Shown here piece after piece: positions 44,301 through 53,068 of a stretch of 64,000 nt of DNA. The position numbers and the translations under genes are program-made. The stretch spans positions 53,403 to 117,402 of the forward strand of contig CABJAE010000007.1 in assembly GCA_902363535.1 (NCBI GenBank), read 5' to 3'. The notes beneath the pieces are model-generated. The model did not search any database, was not told the DNA's origin, and worked only from the letters and a program-made list of their open reading frames with translations. Within the stretch, counting starts at the first letter, position 1; each line of letters opens with the position of its first letter. The stretch is from Peptoniphilaceae bacterium (lineage in GTDB: Bacteria > Bacillota > Clostridia > Tissierellales > Peptoniphilaceae).

Positions 44301-47300
44301 TCTCCAAAATATGCCACGAGTTCATACGACGGGTGCCAAATTTAGTCGTACTATAAACGCTCCAGTCATTCCCTTTATCAGGTACATACCACTTCGACGT
44401 GGCTTCCGAAAATTCAATCCGCTTACTTCCACCTAACACTTCTCTACAGAAATCAGAAATATACCTCTCAGGAATCCATGTAGAGCCTAGCCTAAAGCTT
44501 ATATCTTTCGCTTTAATTGCTTCAGGTATTGCTGATTCGAGGGCTTCTATCATCGATTTTCTTTCCTCTACTGTAAAAGAGTCGATATTTGCTTGGAACG
44601 TTTCTATTTTTTTGCGAATATCACCGGATAAAAAATCTTCACGATATACTAATTCTCCTGTACCTCTCTCGCTTTTAAAAGCCAGCTTTTTCTCTAAAAG
44701 ATCGTTTTTAATTTCTGCGGAATCTCTTCCCATAATTTCAGACATAAAATTCAGATCAATTCTACCTTTGTGATTGAGAGAAAGAATGACAGCATCTACC
44801 AGATCTTCTGTATGCTCAGGAACTTCTACTCCCTTAATAACACGTTCTCTGAAGACATCAGCCTTCTGTTCAAACTTACCGTCATTATCTAATTCTTCTA
44901 ATGCTAGAAGAATGGCAATGGAGTCGTCTCCTCTGAAAGCTTTAATCTTCGAAGGTTCATTAATGCGACCGTGCTTTTCGACAAATTCATCATATACACT
45001 ATTGAGCTTTTCCATTTCCTCATCGATCGCTTTACTATCGAAATTATTATATTCCAGGTAATAAAGTTCTTTAACTGTATCACGTAGCTCGATCATACCG
45101 CTAAGCAGCTCGACATCTTGTGAGATCTCTTCGACGACGTTTTCATTCTTGTAGTATATTTTATCTCCTACTTTACAGTAGGTGTAATCCTCTACATCAG
45201 ACAAATCAGGCAGTTCCGCTGTAATTTGATTTTCTTCTTTTTTAGGTTCGATCGACCGTTCATTCGGCTCTTTGTATATACCTTTAGGTAGATTTTTAAT
45301 GGCTTCTTCAAAGAGTACTGAAAAATCTTTATCGCCCAGCTGACAAGCAGCAACCTTCCCGAAAGGACCAGTTCGCTCTACCATAGTTCCAATGATCATT
45401 TCAGGGTGTTCTATAAAATACTGATTCAGGGATATTCCGTTTTCATCTCTCCCCAGCTCATTCCAGGTGCGATCACTGTTTTCTCCCTTTTGGAAAAATA
45501 AAATATCGGAAGTGACAGACGTTCCTGTCTGCTTAAAAGCTTCTTCTGGTAATCTTATAGCCCCTACCAGTTTTGCTCGATCTGCCATGTAGTTTAAGAA
45601 CTCACTATTTGTCTTATCCATTGTTCCTTTTGATGTTATAAAAGCAACAATGCCACCATCGTGAACTTTATCCAGAGACTTCGCAAAAAAGTAATCATGA
45701 ATTAAAAAATTCTGCTTACTATAAGCTTCATCATATAGCTTGTAATTTCCGAAGGGAACATTACCTATTGCTATATCATAGTAGTCATCTTGTAGTTTCA
45801 CATCTTCAAATCCCGAAACTTCAATAGTAGCTTCCGGATAAAGCTGTTTTGCTATGCGACCGCTTAGCGTATCTTGCTCTACTGCATGAAACGATGACGG
45901 CTCCAAACTCTTTGGTAAATTGCCTATAAAGTTTCCTATTCCGGCACTCGGTTCTAAAACATTTCCGCCTTTAAATCCCATGTTCTCTAAAGCACTGTAG
46001 ATTCCATCGATAATCCCATTCGACGTATAAAACGATGTTAACGTGGACTCTTTAGCGGATTCATATTCCTCTTCCGATAAATATTGTTTAATTATTTCTC
46101 TTGAACGCTCCCATTGTCCACCTTTTGTTTCATTAAAAACGTCTGCAAGACCGCCCCAACCGACATAGTTTCCTAAAATTTTTCGCTCGTCACTTGTAGC
46201 ATATCGACTTTCGTTCTCACAACGTTTGAGGACTTCTAACGCTTTAATATTATTTTCCAGTCGGACAGAAGGCGGATCAAAATCCTTAACTAAATCGAAG
46301 CTTTGTTTCTCATCTTTTACAGAAACATTTTGTACTTCACGTACATTGAGTTCATATTTTTCAGCACTGGCTTCAGTAAACTCATCTAGGATATTTCCTG
46401 TATAGCTTCGATCGGTTAAATCTACGAGGGCAGCTTCAATATCAGCATAACTTTCATAATCAAAATCGTTATTATTAATCCAATAACCATTATACAAAAA
46501 AACCGATTTTAGTTTTTGTTCATTTAAGTCTAGGAGAAGATCTGCCTCATATCCCAAACGACCATTTACACTATCTTTAATAAGGCTCGGCTCTTTCAAT
46601 ACACCTTTCGGTATTTGTTTTCGATTGAGTAAATAGAAGTTCCCTTCAATTCCCTCAATTTTTTCAAAATTCTCTTTCTCTAGCGTGGAAACGACTTGCT
46701 GCTTAATCGGCTCTTCTTTAATTCTGAGTAATTGATCTTCGAGATATGCAAACTCTTGTGCATTAGCTTCTTCTCCATCTCCAATATCAATTCGACGATG
46801 CTCGATTCTTTCGCCATCGACATAATGGTCAAAATAAAACTTGAAATAGCCCATATAATCGTCTGTCATTTCATTATTTGCGTCGATTCCAACGTTTCTG
46901 TTGTGATTGAATACCAACTGATCTTTTTCTTTGATATCGTTGATTAGTTCCTGTGTTACTAATTGGCCCGAATAATCAGGAATTAGAGGATCATTTTCAT
47001 TAAATTCAACAATCCAATAGTTATTGCTCTTGTCTTCTGAGTCTTTTTCTAGGTTCGTTTCTTGCTTATCGAGGTATAGACCTTGAAGAATTAAGTCATC
47101 AACATACTTAGCCGCATTTGACCAGGTAAGAAAAACTTCAGAACAGTTTTCCTTTTCTAATTTAACTCCTCTTGAATCATGTTCTTCTTGACTGCTACTG
47201 GAACCCGGAAAGACCGGCATACGACCACCCGTGCCGTACTCATCTCTTAAAAATTCTGCCTTTTCCGTTAAACCGTGATCTTCCGTGAAAAAACGATAAA

Positions 47301-49833
47301 TTCGTTCTTTTCCTCCTGACATTCCACTTCCGCTATGAAAGAAGTCATATATTTCATCTTCTGTAATAAATGACTTCACTCCTTTGTTTTCTGTTAGGTT
47401 TGTCTTGTATGCACGACGTTTTAATTCGAGTTCACTTAATTTTTGATAAAGATCATCTACCTTATGAAAGTTAAATCGCAGAAGATCTTTGTCATCTTTA
47501 TATGCTTCTAAGAAGTCGCTATATTCCTCTTTGATGCCTTGGAGAGAAACGGGATTTGATAGCAATGCCGCAATATCCTTGGTATCTTCTGAGAAGCCTC
47601 TTCGTTCGTTCTTTAGTGTTTTGAAATAGCTTCCTGTGCTTTCCGCATTTAGATCGTGTATTAAATACCATAGCGATTCTGCAATTTTCTCCCTCTCGAA
47701 AGTGAGTGCATTTTCTAATTCTTCCTTCGTAGCGAAATCGCCGGTTTGGAGGAGTTCGTCAGTTCTTTTCGCTACTTCTTCCCACGAAATCGTTGTATAG
47801 CTTTCCTTAGCAGATGTACCATGTGCTATTTGAAGACCTTCGTCTGTATAATATGCTGCGATTTGATTGTCATCGATATAAAAACCGTTGCCACCTTTAA
47901 ATGACTGCTTTAAAAAATCGCCTAATTCTTCTATGCTTTTGTCTTTTGAAAACTCTGCAACAATAGCAAGTCTTCCTCCATCAACATTCCCACCATGAAC
48001 TAATATAGTATCTATAACTTCCTGAGTGATAGGTGTGGGAGGAAAGTTAAATTTCAATTGTTGACTTAAAGCATTGGATTCGGGTAATGACTGTTCTACT
48101 TGATCTTTTGCCTTATTTTTGTTTACATCGAGTGCTAATTGACTAATCTCTCTAACTCTTTCCTCAGTTGATAAAACTTGAGGATTAAGTTTTTCCGCTT
48201 CGATGTAACTGTTAAAATCTATTTTTGTGAGTAGAGTCTTTAAGTTTTCTATCTCTCCATTAGATAACTCTTCTATTTTAAGTAATGGAGACAGCTCGTT
48301 TAAAACTTTTAGATTTTGAGTAAAAGAGATATTCCCATCTAAGATCATCGCTTGCAAGCAAACCTCGCCTATAATCTTATCCACTATTCCTGGAGAATAA
48401 TGGCTGCTTAATGTCGCATTATAAAAATCGATCGTTCGATCAGCGTTTATATGAGCTAGGTACAAAAAATCATTTGTTTCTCTATCGTTTATATTTTGAT
48501 CTGAAACTACATATCCATTCCCCAGACTGAAATAGCCTAGTTCATAGTCTTCGTTTTCATCTTCCCTGTTTCGTTCCTCTTCTCTTTCATCGAGTTGCCC
48601 AATACTCTGTACTGTGGAATCTCGATAATCGGCATCATATCGATCAATAACACCGTCGTTATCCATATCCATATCCAAGGCAGTTTTATTGTTTTGCTCA
48701 TTTAAAAAAGAAGCCATATCTTGCTGAATGACTTCTTTTTGTGTTGCTTCCTCAGGTGGAAACATGACGAATCTATTGGATATTTCTTGTGTTATATCTT
48801 CTATGCGTAAATTAGAGTGTGCAGAATTATTTCTTCTAATTCCGTCTCGATTTGTAGAACCCCTTGTAGATAGGCTTGATAGTCGCTCTTCTGAAGATTG
48901 GAATCGATTTTCCGTTCCTCCATCATCTTCGAGCGGGATTCCTTGATTTTCTCCGCTTCCTCCTCTATATTCGCCAGATAGTTCATCAGTTGTCCGGTTA
49001 CTTCGAGTTCGCTCAACAGTTCCATATCCGAAAGCTTCTCGCTCTCTCTGAGATACTTCCACCTCATGTGTCCGTATTTCCTGATCGGTCTTTGTTCGCT
49101 CTTGATTTTTGTCTCCGGAATCCAATATCCGTTGATCTTTTGATACTGTTTGTTGTTCATAACTTTGACTGTCATTTTGAGCCTCTCTTTCTATATAATC
49201 CTTAAATTCGTAGCGTAGTTGATTAATACTTTCTTTTGTTTGTTCATTTGCAAGTCTACCAACGACTAAAAACTCACTAAATGACAAGTTTTTTAAATTA
49301 GTAAAATCTATTTCTCTCAACTGTTCTTGAGATACGCCCATGCGATAGAGCGTTTGATACAGAACAGTATGAAATAATACGTCTTTTTGGTTATCTGACA
49401 ATTCATCAATTATATTTCGTGATGTTATGGATTCTTTTATTTCATCGCTAAGAGCCTGATACCAATTGGTACCATATTTTTCATTAAACGCCTCTCTGTT
49501 TATTTGCCATACAAAAACCTGGTCATTGTAGTTTACTTTAGTTCCTGTATCAGAAATGTCGAAAAGATAATTCATTTTTTGCGTGGTTTCGTCTGGTACT
49601 GCTATCCCGGCACTCCCACGTTTAACATATCGTCCTACTCGTGTCCAAAAGTCATACGGAGCGCAAGCTTTTGCATCAGGTCTTTGGCTGTATATAGCAA
49701 CCTGTCTCATAAAATCATATTTATAGTTATAGGCAGCAGATTGCATAAACCCTTTCCATTGTTCAGCTTCAAGCAACCCCCCAATCGTATTATAAATATT
49801 ATCGTAAATTTCATCATGTTTATTAGCGTTCAT
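41281..49833 (-). CDS. Giant N6-DNA methylase / SNF2-type helicase fusion
   Basis: The 2850-residue cytoplasmic protein begins with an ArdC-like segment (YSQRPDAKACAPYDFWTRVG, about 48-67). An EF-hand-like loop, DMDNDGVIDRYD, is at 389-400. An adenine-methylase core follows: GNVLEPSAGIGNF near 1288 and AIGNVPFGNYKLYD near 1353. The SNF2 helicase has HTVGAGKTFSA near 1954, VVDEAHEFKNLQ near 2118 and WRPADREQRLGRMVRQGNE near 2434. Such fusions are known in large ICEs and phages and are thought to protect or remodel incoming DNA. The methylase motif IV reads NVPF rather than the usual NPPY/NPPF. Start ATG 49833 has GGAGG before it. Confidence 0.85.
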   Translation of the reverse strand: MNANKHDEIYDNIYNTIGGLLEAEQWKGFMQSAAYNYKYDFMRQVAIYSQRPDAKACAPYDFWTRVGRYVKRGSAGIAVPDETTQKMNYLFDISDTGTKVNYNDQVFVWQINREAFNEKYGTNWYQALSDEIKESITSRNIIDELSDNQKDVLFHTVLYQTLYRMGVSQEQLREIDFTNLKNLSFSEFLVVGRLANEQTKESINQLRYEFKDYIEREAQNDSQSYEQQTVSKDQRILDSGDKNQERTKTDQEIRTHEVEVSQREREAFGYGTVERTRSNRTTDELSGEYRGGSGENQGIPLEDDGGTENRFQSSEERLSSLSTRGSTNRDGIRRNNSAHSNLRIEDITQEISNRFVMFPPEEATQKEVIQQDMASFLNEQNNKTALDMDMDNDGVIDRYDADYRDSTVQSIGQLDEREEERNREDENEDYELGYFSLGNGYVVSDQNINDRETNDFLYLAHINADRTIDFYNATLSSHYSPGIVDKIIGEVCLQAMILDGNISFTQNLKVLNELSPLLKIEELSNGEIENLKTLLTKIDFNSYIEAEKLNPQVLSTEERVREISQLALDVNKNKAKDQVEQSLPESNALSQQLKFNFPPTPITQEVIDTILVHGGNVDGGRLAIVAEFSKDKSIEELGDFLKQSFKGGNGFYIDDNQIAAYYTDEGLQIAHGTSAKESYTTISWEEVAKRTDELLQTGDFATKEELENALTFEREKIAESLWYLIHDLNAESTGSYFKTLKNERRGFSEDTKDIAALLSNPVSLQGIKEEYSDFLEAYKDDKDLLRFNFHKVDDLYQKLSELELKRRAYKTNLTENKGVKSFITEDEIYDFFHSGSGMSGGKERIYRFFTEDHGLTEKAEFLRDEYGTGGRMPVFPGSSSSQEEHDSRGVKLEKENCSEVFLTWSNAAKYVDDLILQGLYLDKQETNLEKDSEDKSNNYWIVEFNENDPLIPDYSGQLVTQELINDIKEKDQLVFNHNRNVGIDANNEMTDDYMGYFKFYFDHYVDGERIEHRRIDIGDGEEANAQEFAYLEDQLLRIKEEPIKQQVVSTLEKENFEKIEGIEGNFYLLNRKQIPKGVLKEPSLIKDSVNGRLGYEADLLLDLNEQKLKSVFLYNGYWINNNDFDYESYADIEAALVDLTDRSYTGNILDEFTEASAEKYELNVREVQNVSVKDEKQSFDLVKDFDPPSVRLENNIKALEVLKRCENESRYATSDERKILGNYVGWGGLADVFNETKGGQWERSREIIKQYLSEEEYESAKESTLTSFYTSNGIIDGIYSALENMGFKGGNVLEPSAGIGNFIGNLPKSLEPSSFHAVEQDTLSGRIAKQLYPEATIEVSGFEDVKLQDDYYDIAIGNVPFGNYKLYDEAYSKQNFLIHDYFFAKSLDKVHDGGIVAFITSKGTMDKTNSEFLNYMADRAKLVGAIRLPEEAFKQTGTSVTSDILFFQKGENSDRTWNELGRDENGISLNQYFIEHPEMIIGTMVERTGPFGKVAACQLGDKDFSVLFEEAIKNLPKGIYKEPNERSIEPKKEENQITAELPDLSDVEDYTYCKVGDKIYYKNENVVEEISQDVELLSGMIELRDTVKELYYLEYNNFDSKAIDEEMEKLNSVYDEFVEKHGRINEPSKIKAFRGDDSIAILLALEELDNDGKFEQKADVFRERVIKGVEVPEHTEDLVDAVILSLNHKGRIDLNFMSEIMGRDSAEIKNDLLEKKLAFKSERGTGELVYREDFLSGDIRKKIETFQANIDSFTVEERKSMIEALESAIPEAIKAKDISFRLGSTWIPERYISDFCREVLGGSKRIEFSEATSKWYVPDKGNDWSVYSTTKFGTRRMNSWHILEKTLNQNERLKIEDTIYVDGKEQKVLNKKETILVQQKQEYMKQEFANWLFSDPQRTSELEKIYNERFNNIVIRKYTGENLPFSGMNPLISLRPHQKDVVAKSIFHGNTLAAHTVGAGKTFSAIAAIMESKRLGLSSKAMIAVPNHLTEQWGRDFLKLYPDAKVLVATKKDFEKKNRHKLMAKIASGNYDAVIVGHSQFGMIPVSQEYEKRFLQEQLKELDLKLNSCNKYTQGFSVKQLQQKKKKLESKIKALMKEKRRDDIVNFEEMGIDKLVVDEAHEFKNLQIPTSLTGVSGISNSASQKAYDLYMKTKYLDEKTGRKGLLFLTGTPVSNSMCELFVMQKYLNNEDLVRTGLLDFDAWASTFGEIKNVLELSVDGTSYKMKTKFNRFNNMPELKKQFLNFADIKMPESLDLPVPDLKSEVVKVKPSELQKEIIEDLSSRADKVKSGIDPRIDNMLKITNDGRKLALDQRVFDPMLPDEDNSKVNACVDKIVEIYNQTMDSKSTQIVFSDLSVPNKDEFNVHHDLKEKLIKKGLKSQEIAFIHDANTPAEKEKLFAKVRSGDVRVIIGTTQKMGTGTNMQDRAIALHHLDCPWRPADREQRLGRMVRQGNENKEVFEYTYITEGTFDAYMYQILENKQRFISQLMTEESALRSIEDVDEITLNYAEIKALCANNPLIKEKMELENDVNRLSIEKAGYLQNINQLKNQIANVYPETMKKLENNMNVINKDLERARRSENKPFEIKINGNVYKDEKEAAKAFIESYQGSIKKTTPFAEYEGFKIFIDYSSIDKQYILNIAGEERNYKELASKAGHWNITRIKNMTSPEYFKELINSTEERLKEQQRNLETAKEEVLKPFINEEEYVEKMNRLTEINLKFNDGDISFDQSLEEAKEKLSDFCIASQGYSDIDFTDLGDVHLMTKKIDGQRKIDISCNLLDQPELITKLNGEIIDIRREQSLEDFIKLNITSLDLSQHIHKLKETGKLELSEKTNKEVTKHDRFEDRDDR

Positions 49834-49844
49834 CTTCTACCTCC

Positions 49845-49873
49845 ACATTACTATTCCATGGAATATATGTCAA
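49845..49873 (-). promoter_or_regulatory. TTGACA box and 14-base palindrome just before the helicase gene
   Basis: TTGACA (49873-49868) and TAATGT (49850-49845) lie 17 bases apart on the minus strand. The spacer contains the palindrome TATTCCATGGAATA (49852-49865). If this is a promoter, transcription would start only a few bases before the ATG, beyond the GGAGG site. It may therefore be an operator, or drive a nearly leaderless message. Confidence 0.3.
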
Positions 49874-49881
49874 TACTAAAT

Positions 49882-49914
49882 AAAAAAAGAGGTAACAAAA
49901 AATTTTGCTACCCC
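49882..49914 (-). terminator. Terminator between the OB-fold gene and the helicase gene
   Basis: On the minus strand an 8-bp stem (GGGGTAGC/GTTACCTC, with G-U pairs) and a 10-base loop are followed by seven T. It would end or attenuate the transfer operon before the helicase gene. Confidence 0.65.
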
Positions 49915-49945
49915 TTTCTTTCTTAATCTTTTATAGATCTAGAGC

Positions 49946-50326
49946 TTAAAACGGTGTTTCCATTTTATCTATAATCATATAATTGTCATCTTCATCTACA
50001 ATGTTGTATTTACTTTTTAAAATTTCGATCGAGCGAACATAAATAGACGGCTCAGTTATAGTGGTCAATCCAAAATTAATAGAACGAATATTGAGCTTGC
50101 CCATGAGAATAACGTCTTGACCGTCTTCGAGATTTCCTAGCGTCGTCATTAAATTATTGTCTGTATCAGCAGACGAAATATAGCGACAGGGTACTAACAT
50201 TTTTTCTTTCTGATTTTCTACTTCTAATTGAAAATTCATCGAATCAAAGGTTCTGCCATCTTTGCCCGTAAATTGTTCAACAGCTTCCTTTGAAACTACT
50301 TTTCCTGAAAACATGCAATGATTCAT
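49946..50326 (-). CDS. Small OB-fold (SSB-like) protein
   Basis: The 126-residue protein has a single OB-fold-like pattern: MNHCMFSGKVVSKEAV at the start, FDSMNFQLEVENQKEKMLVP and LEDGQDVILMGKLNIRS. It is probably a single-strand DNA binding protein of the conjugation set. The acidic end (DEDDNYMIIDKMETPF) ends with an aromatic residue, like SSB tips that bind partners. It follows the double OB-fold gene by 9 bases. Confidence 0.65.
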   Translation of the reverse strand: MNHCMFSGKVVSKEAVEQFTGKDGRTFDSMNFQLEVENQKEKMLVPCRYISSADTDNNLMTTLGNLEDGQDVILMGKLNIRSINFGLTTITEPSIYVRSIEILKSKYNIVDEDDNYMIIDKMETPF

Positions 50327-50335
50327 AATATCCTC

Positions 50336-51022
50336 CTAGATTTCTCTTTCATCTTGATTTTTCATTTTCTTATCTTCCCGATCGACTTCCTTATTTTTTT
50401 GTCTATCTTCTTTAGCTTTTAGCATCTTAAAACTATAAAGATGAACGGACGTCCGATCTTTTCCTTCTTTATTTTTATAGTGCTTTTCCGCACCTTGAAC
50501 ATGGACAAAATCTCCTTGTTTCAAGTCGGCGACCTTTAACGCATTCTTTCCATAAGCACTGATCGATCGAGAGGCTTTTTCTCCATTTTCATCTTTATAA
50601 ACAATAAAGAAGTTAGCTACTTGAATTTTTTCACCTTCACGAGTCGTTATATCGGTAAGGCTTACATCTTGTGTCAGATTACCTCTTAAAGAAACAATGT
50701 CTTGCCTCTTTACACCTTCAAGAAGATCACAATCATTTAAATTGATTGAGACAGCCTTCTCTCCGGACTTTTTAGAGTATTCTTGCTCTGTTCCATACAC
50801 TCGTATTAGATCTCCTTTTTTGAGATCCATGACTTTATCTATATTATGTTTATAGGCACTTACAGGGCGGTATTCTCTTTCTCCACCCTCATTTTCAAAT
50901 ACGATTGAAAAATTGGCAACGGAAAAGGGCTTACCTTCTTTAGATATTGCAGCTTCAATCTTGATATCTTCTGCAATATATCCTTCTTGTACAATTCTTT
51001 TTTTGTCTTTATTTTGAGTCAT
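50336..51022 (-). CDS. Tandem OB-fold single-strand DNA binding protein
   Basis: The 228-residue protein contains two OB-fold units in a row: VANFSIVFENEGGEREYRPV (about 30-50) and VANFFIVYKDENGEKASRSI (about 130-150). Each is followed by a KKGD/KQGD turn and a Ser/Asn-rich strand. The 35-residue C-terminal tail is highly charged. Start at ATG 51022, with GGAGAG before it; the upstream ATG at 51061 lies within the topoisomerase gene. The duplication within one gene is clear from sequence. It would coat the transferred strand. Confidence 0.75.
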   Translation of the reverse strand: MTQNKDKKRIVQEGYIAEDIKIEAAISKEGKPFSVANFSIVFENEGGEREYRPVSAYKHNIDKVMDLKKGDLIRVYGTEQEYSKKSGEKAVSINLNDCDLLEGVKRQDIVSLRGNLTQDVSLTDITTREGEKIQVANFFIVYKDENGEKASRSISAYGKNALKVADLKQGDFVHVQGAEKHYKNKEGKDRTSVHLYSFKMLKAKEDRQKNKEVDREDKKMKNQDEREI

Positions 51023-51038
51023 TGTTCTCTCTCCTAAA

Positions 51039-53057
51039 CTATTTCTTGTTTTCAAAATCAAAAATCACTTCATGATCTGAATTCAATTTTAATTTTGCAT
51101 TAAACTTATTGCCTTTCTTGGAAACAAAGCCTTTTATAAGTTTTGTCTCTCCATTTTCCAGAAGTTCTGCAACTTCTGATTCATTAATGGATTTTCTACA
51201 CATTTCCGTGAAAATATGAAAATTACATTCCTTATTCGTACAAAAATAAACCTTCTTCGTCTTAATTATTGCATTACCACAAATAGGACAAGATCCAATT
51301 TGATTGCTGCGAATTAAACTTGAATCAGGTTCAAAATCTGAACAATGGTCTGTAATTTCCTTAATAATCTTCTTTAAAAAATTCTCAGCTTGATAGTCGC
51401 CGGTGGAAATTAAAGATAGTAAATTTTCCCACTGAGCTGTTGTCTTAGGATCTTTAATTCGACTATCAACTACGGTGATGAGTCTTTGTGCCTTCTCTGT
51501 AGACCTGAGATTCTTTTTATCTCTCACTAGATATTCGGACTGGATCAACTTTTCAATAATAGAAGCCCTTGTAGCAGCAGTACCTAAGCCTTTTCGCTCT
51601 ATCTCTAAACTCGTATCTAGATCTTCAGTTCCCGCCGTTTCCATAGCTCCTAAAAGTGTTGACTCATTATAGGGTTTTGGCGGACTTTTCGTTTTTTCAA
51701 CGATAGAGATATTTTCAATTGACAGAAGCTCATTTTCTTCAATTCTGAAAATTGGACTGTTCTCAAGGCTGATTTCTCTGTATAACTTCTCGACCGACTT
51801 AAAGCCTTCTTCTTCAATAATTTTGCCAACTGCTTGAAGTTTAACTTCAGGACGCTCTTTAAAGATAGCCTCTGCTTTTTGTTGCCTGATGATGTGATCT
51901 CCCGAAACCGATTCTAATAGCCTATAGTAAATGAGTTCATAAATTTTAATTTCTGAACTTGGCACATTATGAAGATCTTCATCTAAAGATTCTAGTGTCG
52001 GCAACAGTGCATGGTGATCAGAAACTTTACTATCATCAAACAATCGATCGTGATTGCTCTTTTTGTCGTTCATTTCGTATAACGGACAATGATGAATTAG
52101 TTCTTCCGTTGTACTTTTCATACCTTCAGTGAGATAACGTGAATCCGTTCTTGGATAGGTTATAAGCTTCTTTTCGTATAGACTCTGTGCATAATCTAAA
52201 GTCTGCTGGGCTGTGAAACCATACACTTGATTGGCTGTTTTTTGTAAACTCGTTAAATCGTAAAGACGAGGAGCGGAAGTTTTCTTTTGATCTTCAACAT
52301 AGCTAGTAATTATAATATGTCTTCCCAGATCACCGGGAACATCTTCTTTCTTTTCCCATTGATTAATAGATCTAAAGAGGATCTTTTGATTGTCCTTGAT
52401 CGCCTGTACTTCTAGTTCATAGTATTTGGATTTCACAAAGTTTTTAATAGCATTATCTCGTTCAACTACCATGGCGACCGTAGGTGTTTGTACTCTACCA
52501 ATTGTTAGTTTTTCAGAATAACCTACAGTGTATAGGCGTGTATAATTCATTCCTACCAACCAATCGGCTTTTGCTCTTGCCAGTGCCGATTGATAAAGCG
52601 AGTCGAACTCACTTCCATCTCTTAACTTATCTAAACCCTCTCTTATGGCTTTATCTTCAAGTGAAGATACCCATAGCCTTTTTATGGGCTTAGAGCAGTT
52701 TGTCTTAGCATAAACAAGTCTGAAAATAAGCTCGCCTTCTCGACCGGCATCTGCTGCACAGATGATTTCACTTACTTCTTTTTGATTCATGAGTGCTTTT
52801 ACTACTTTAAACTGATTCTGTGTAGATTGCACTACATTGAATTTCCATTGAACCGGGATCATGGGCAAAACTTTCAAATCCCAGTTTGCCCATGAATCGG
52901 TATAATCTTCCGGTACTGCCAATGACACTAAATGCCCGACACACCAAGTAACAATATAGTTTCCACACTCAAAATAGCCATTACGGCTATGACTATTGCC
53001 AATCACTTTTGCAATTGTTTTTGCGACAGAGGGTTTTTCTGCAACAATTAATTTCAC
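51039..53057 (-). CDS. topB: DNA topoisomerase III
   Basis: This 672-residue type IA topoisomerase has the TOPRIM segment KLIVAEKPSVAKTIAKVIG at the start and CAADAGREGELIFRLVY near 100. The active-site tyrosine lies in LITYPRTDSRYL near 298. A zinc-ribbon-like CPICGN...CTNKEC occurs near 590-606. The start is GTG 53057, with AAGGAGGGAG before it. TopB genes are regular members of Tn1549/CTn-type conjugation regions, where they are thought to process transferred DNA. Host TopB copies are normally elsewhere in the chromosome. Confidence 0.92.
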   Translation of the reverse strand: MKLIVAEKPSVAKTIAKVIGNSHSRNGYFECGNYIVTWCVGHLVSLAVPEDYTDSWANWDLKVLPMIPVQWKFNVVQSTQNQFKVVKALMNQKEVSEIICAADAGREGELIFRLVYAKTNCSKPIKRLWVSSLEDKAIREGLDKLRDGSEFDSLYQSALARAKADWLVGMNYTRLYTVGYSEKLTIGRVQTPTVAMVVERDNAIKNFVKSKYYELEVQAIKDNQKILFRSINQWEKKEDVPGDLGRHIIITSYVEDQKKTSAPRLYDLTSLQKTANQVYGFTAQQTLDYAQSLYEKKLITYPRTDSRYLTEGMKSTTEELIHHCPLYEMNDKKSNHDRLFDDSKVSDHHALLPTLESLDEDLHNVPSSEIKIYELIYYRLLESVSGDHIIRQQKAEAIFKERPEVKLQAVGKIIEEEGFKSVEKLYREISLENSPIFRIEENELLSIENISIVEKTKSPPKPYNESTLLGAMETAGTEDLDTSLEIERKGLGTAATRASIIEKLIQSEYLVRDKKNLRSTEKAQRLITVVDSRIKDPKTTAQWENLLSLISTGDYQAENFLKKIIKEITDHCSDFEPDSSLIRSNQIGSCPICGNAIIKTKKVYFCTNKECNFHIFTEMCRKSINESEVAELLENGETKLIKGFVSKKGNKFNAKLKLNSDHEVIFDFENKK

Positions 53058-53068
53058 AAGCTCCCTCC

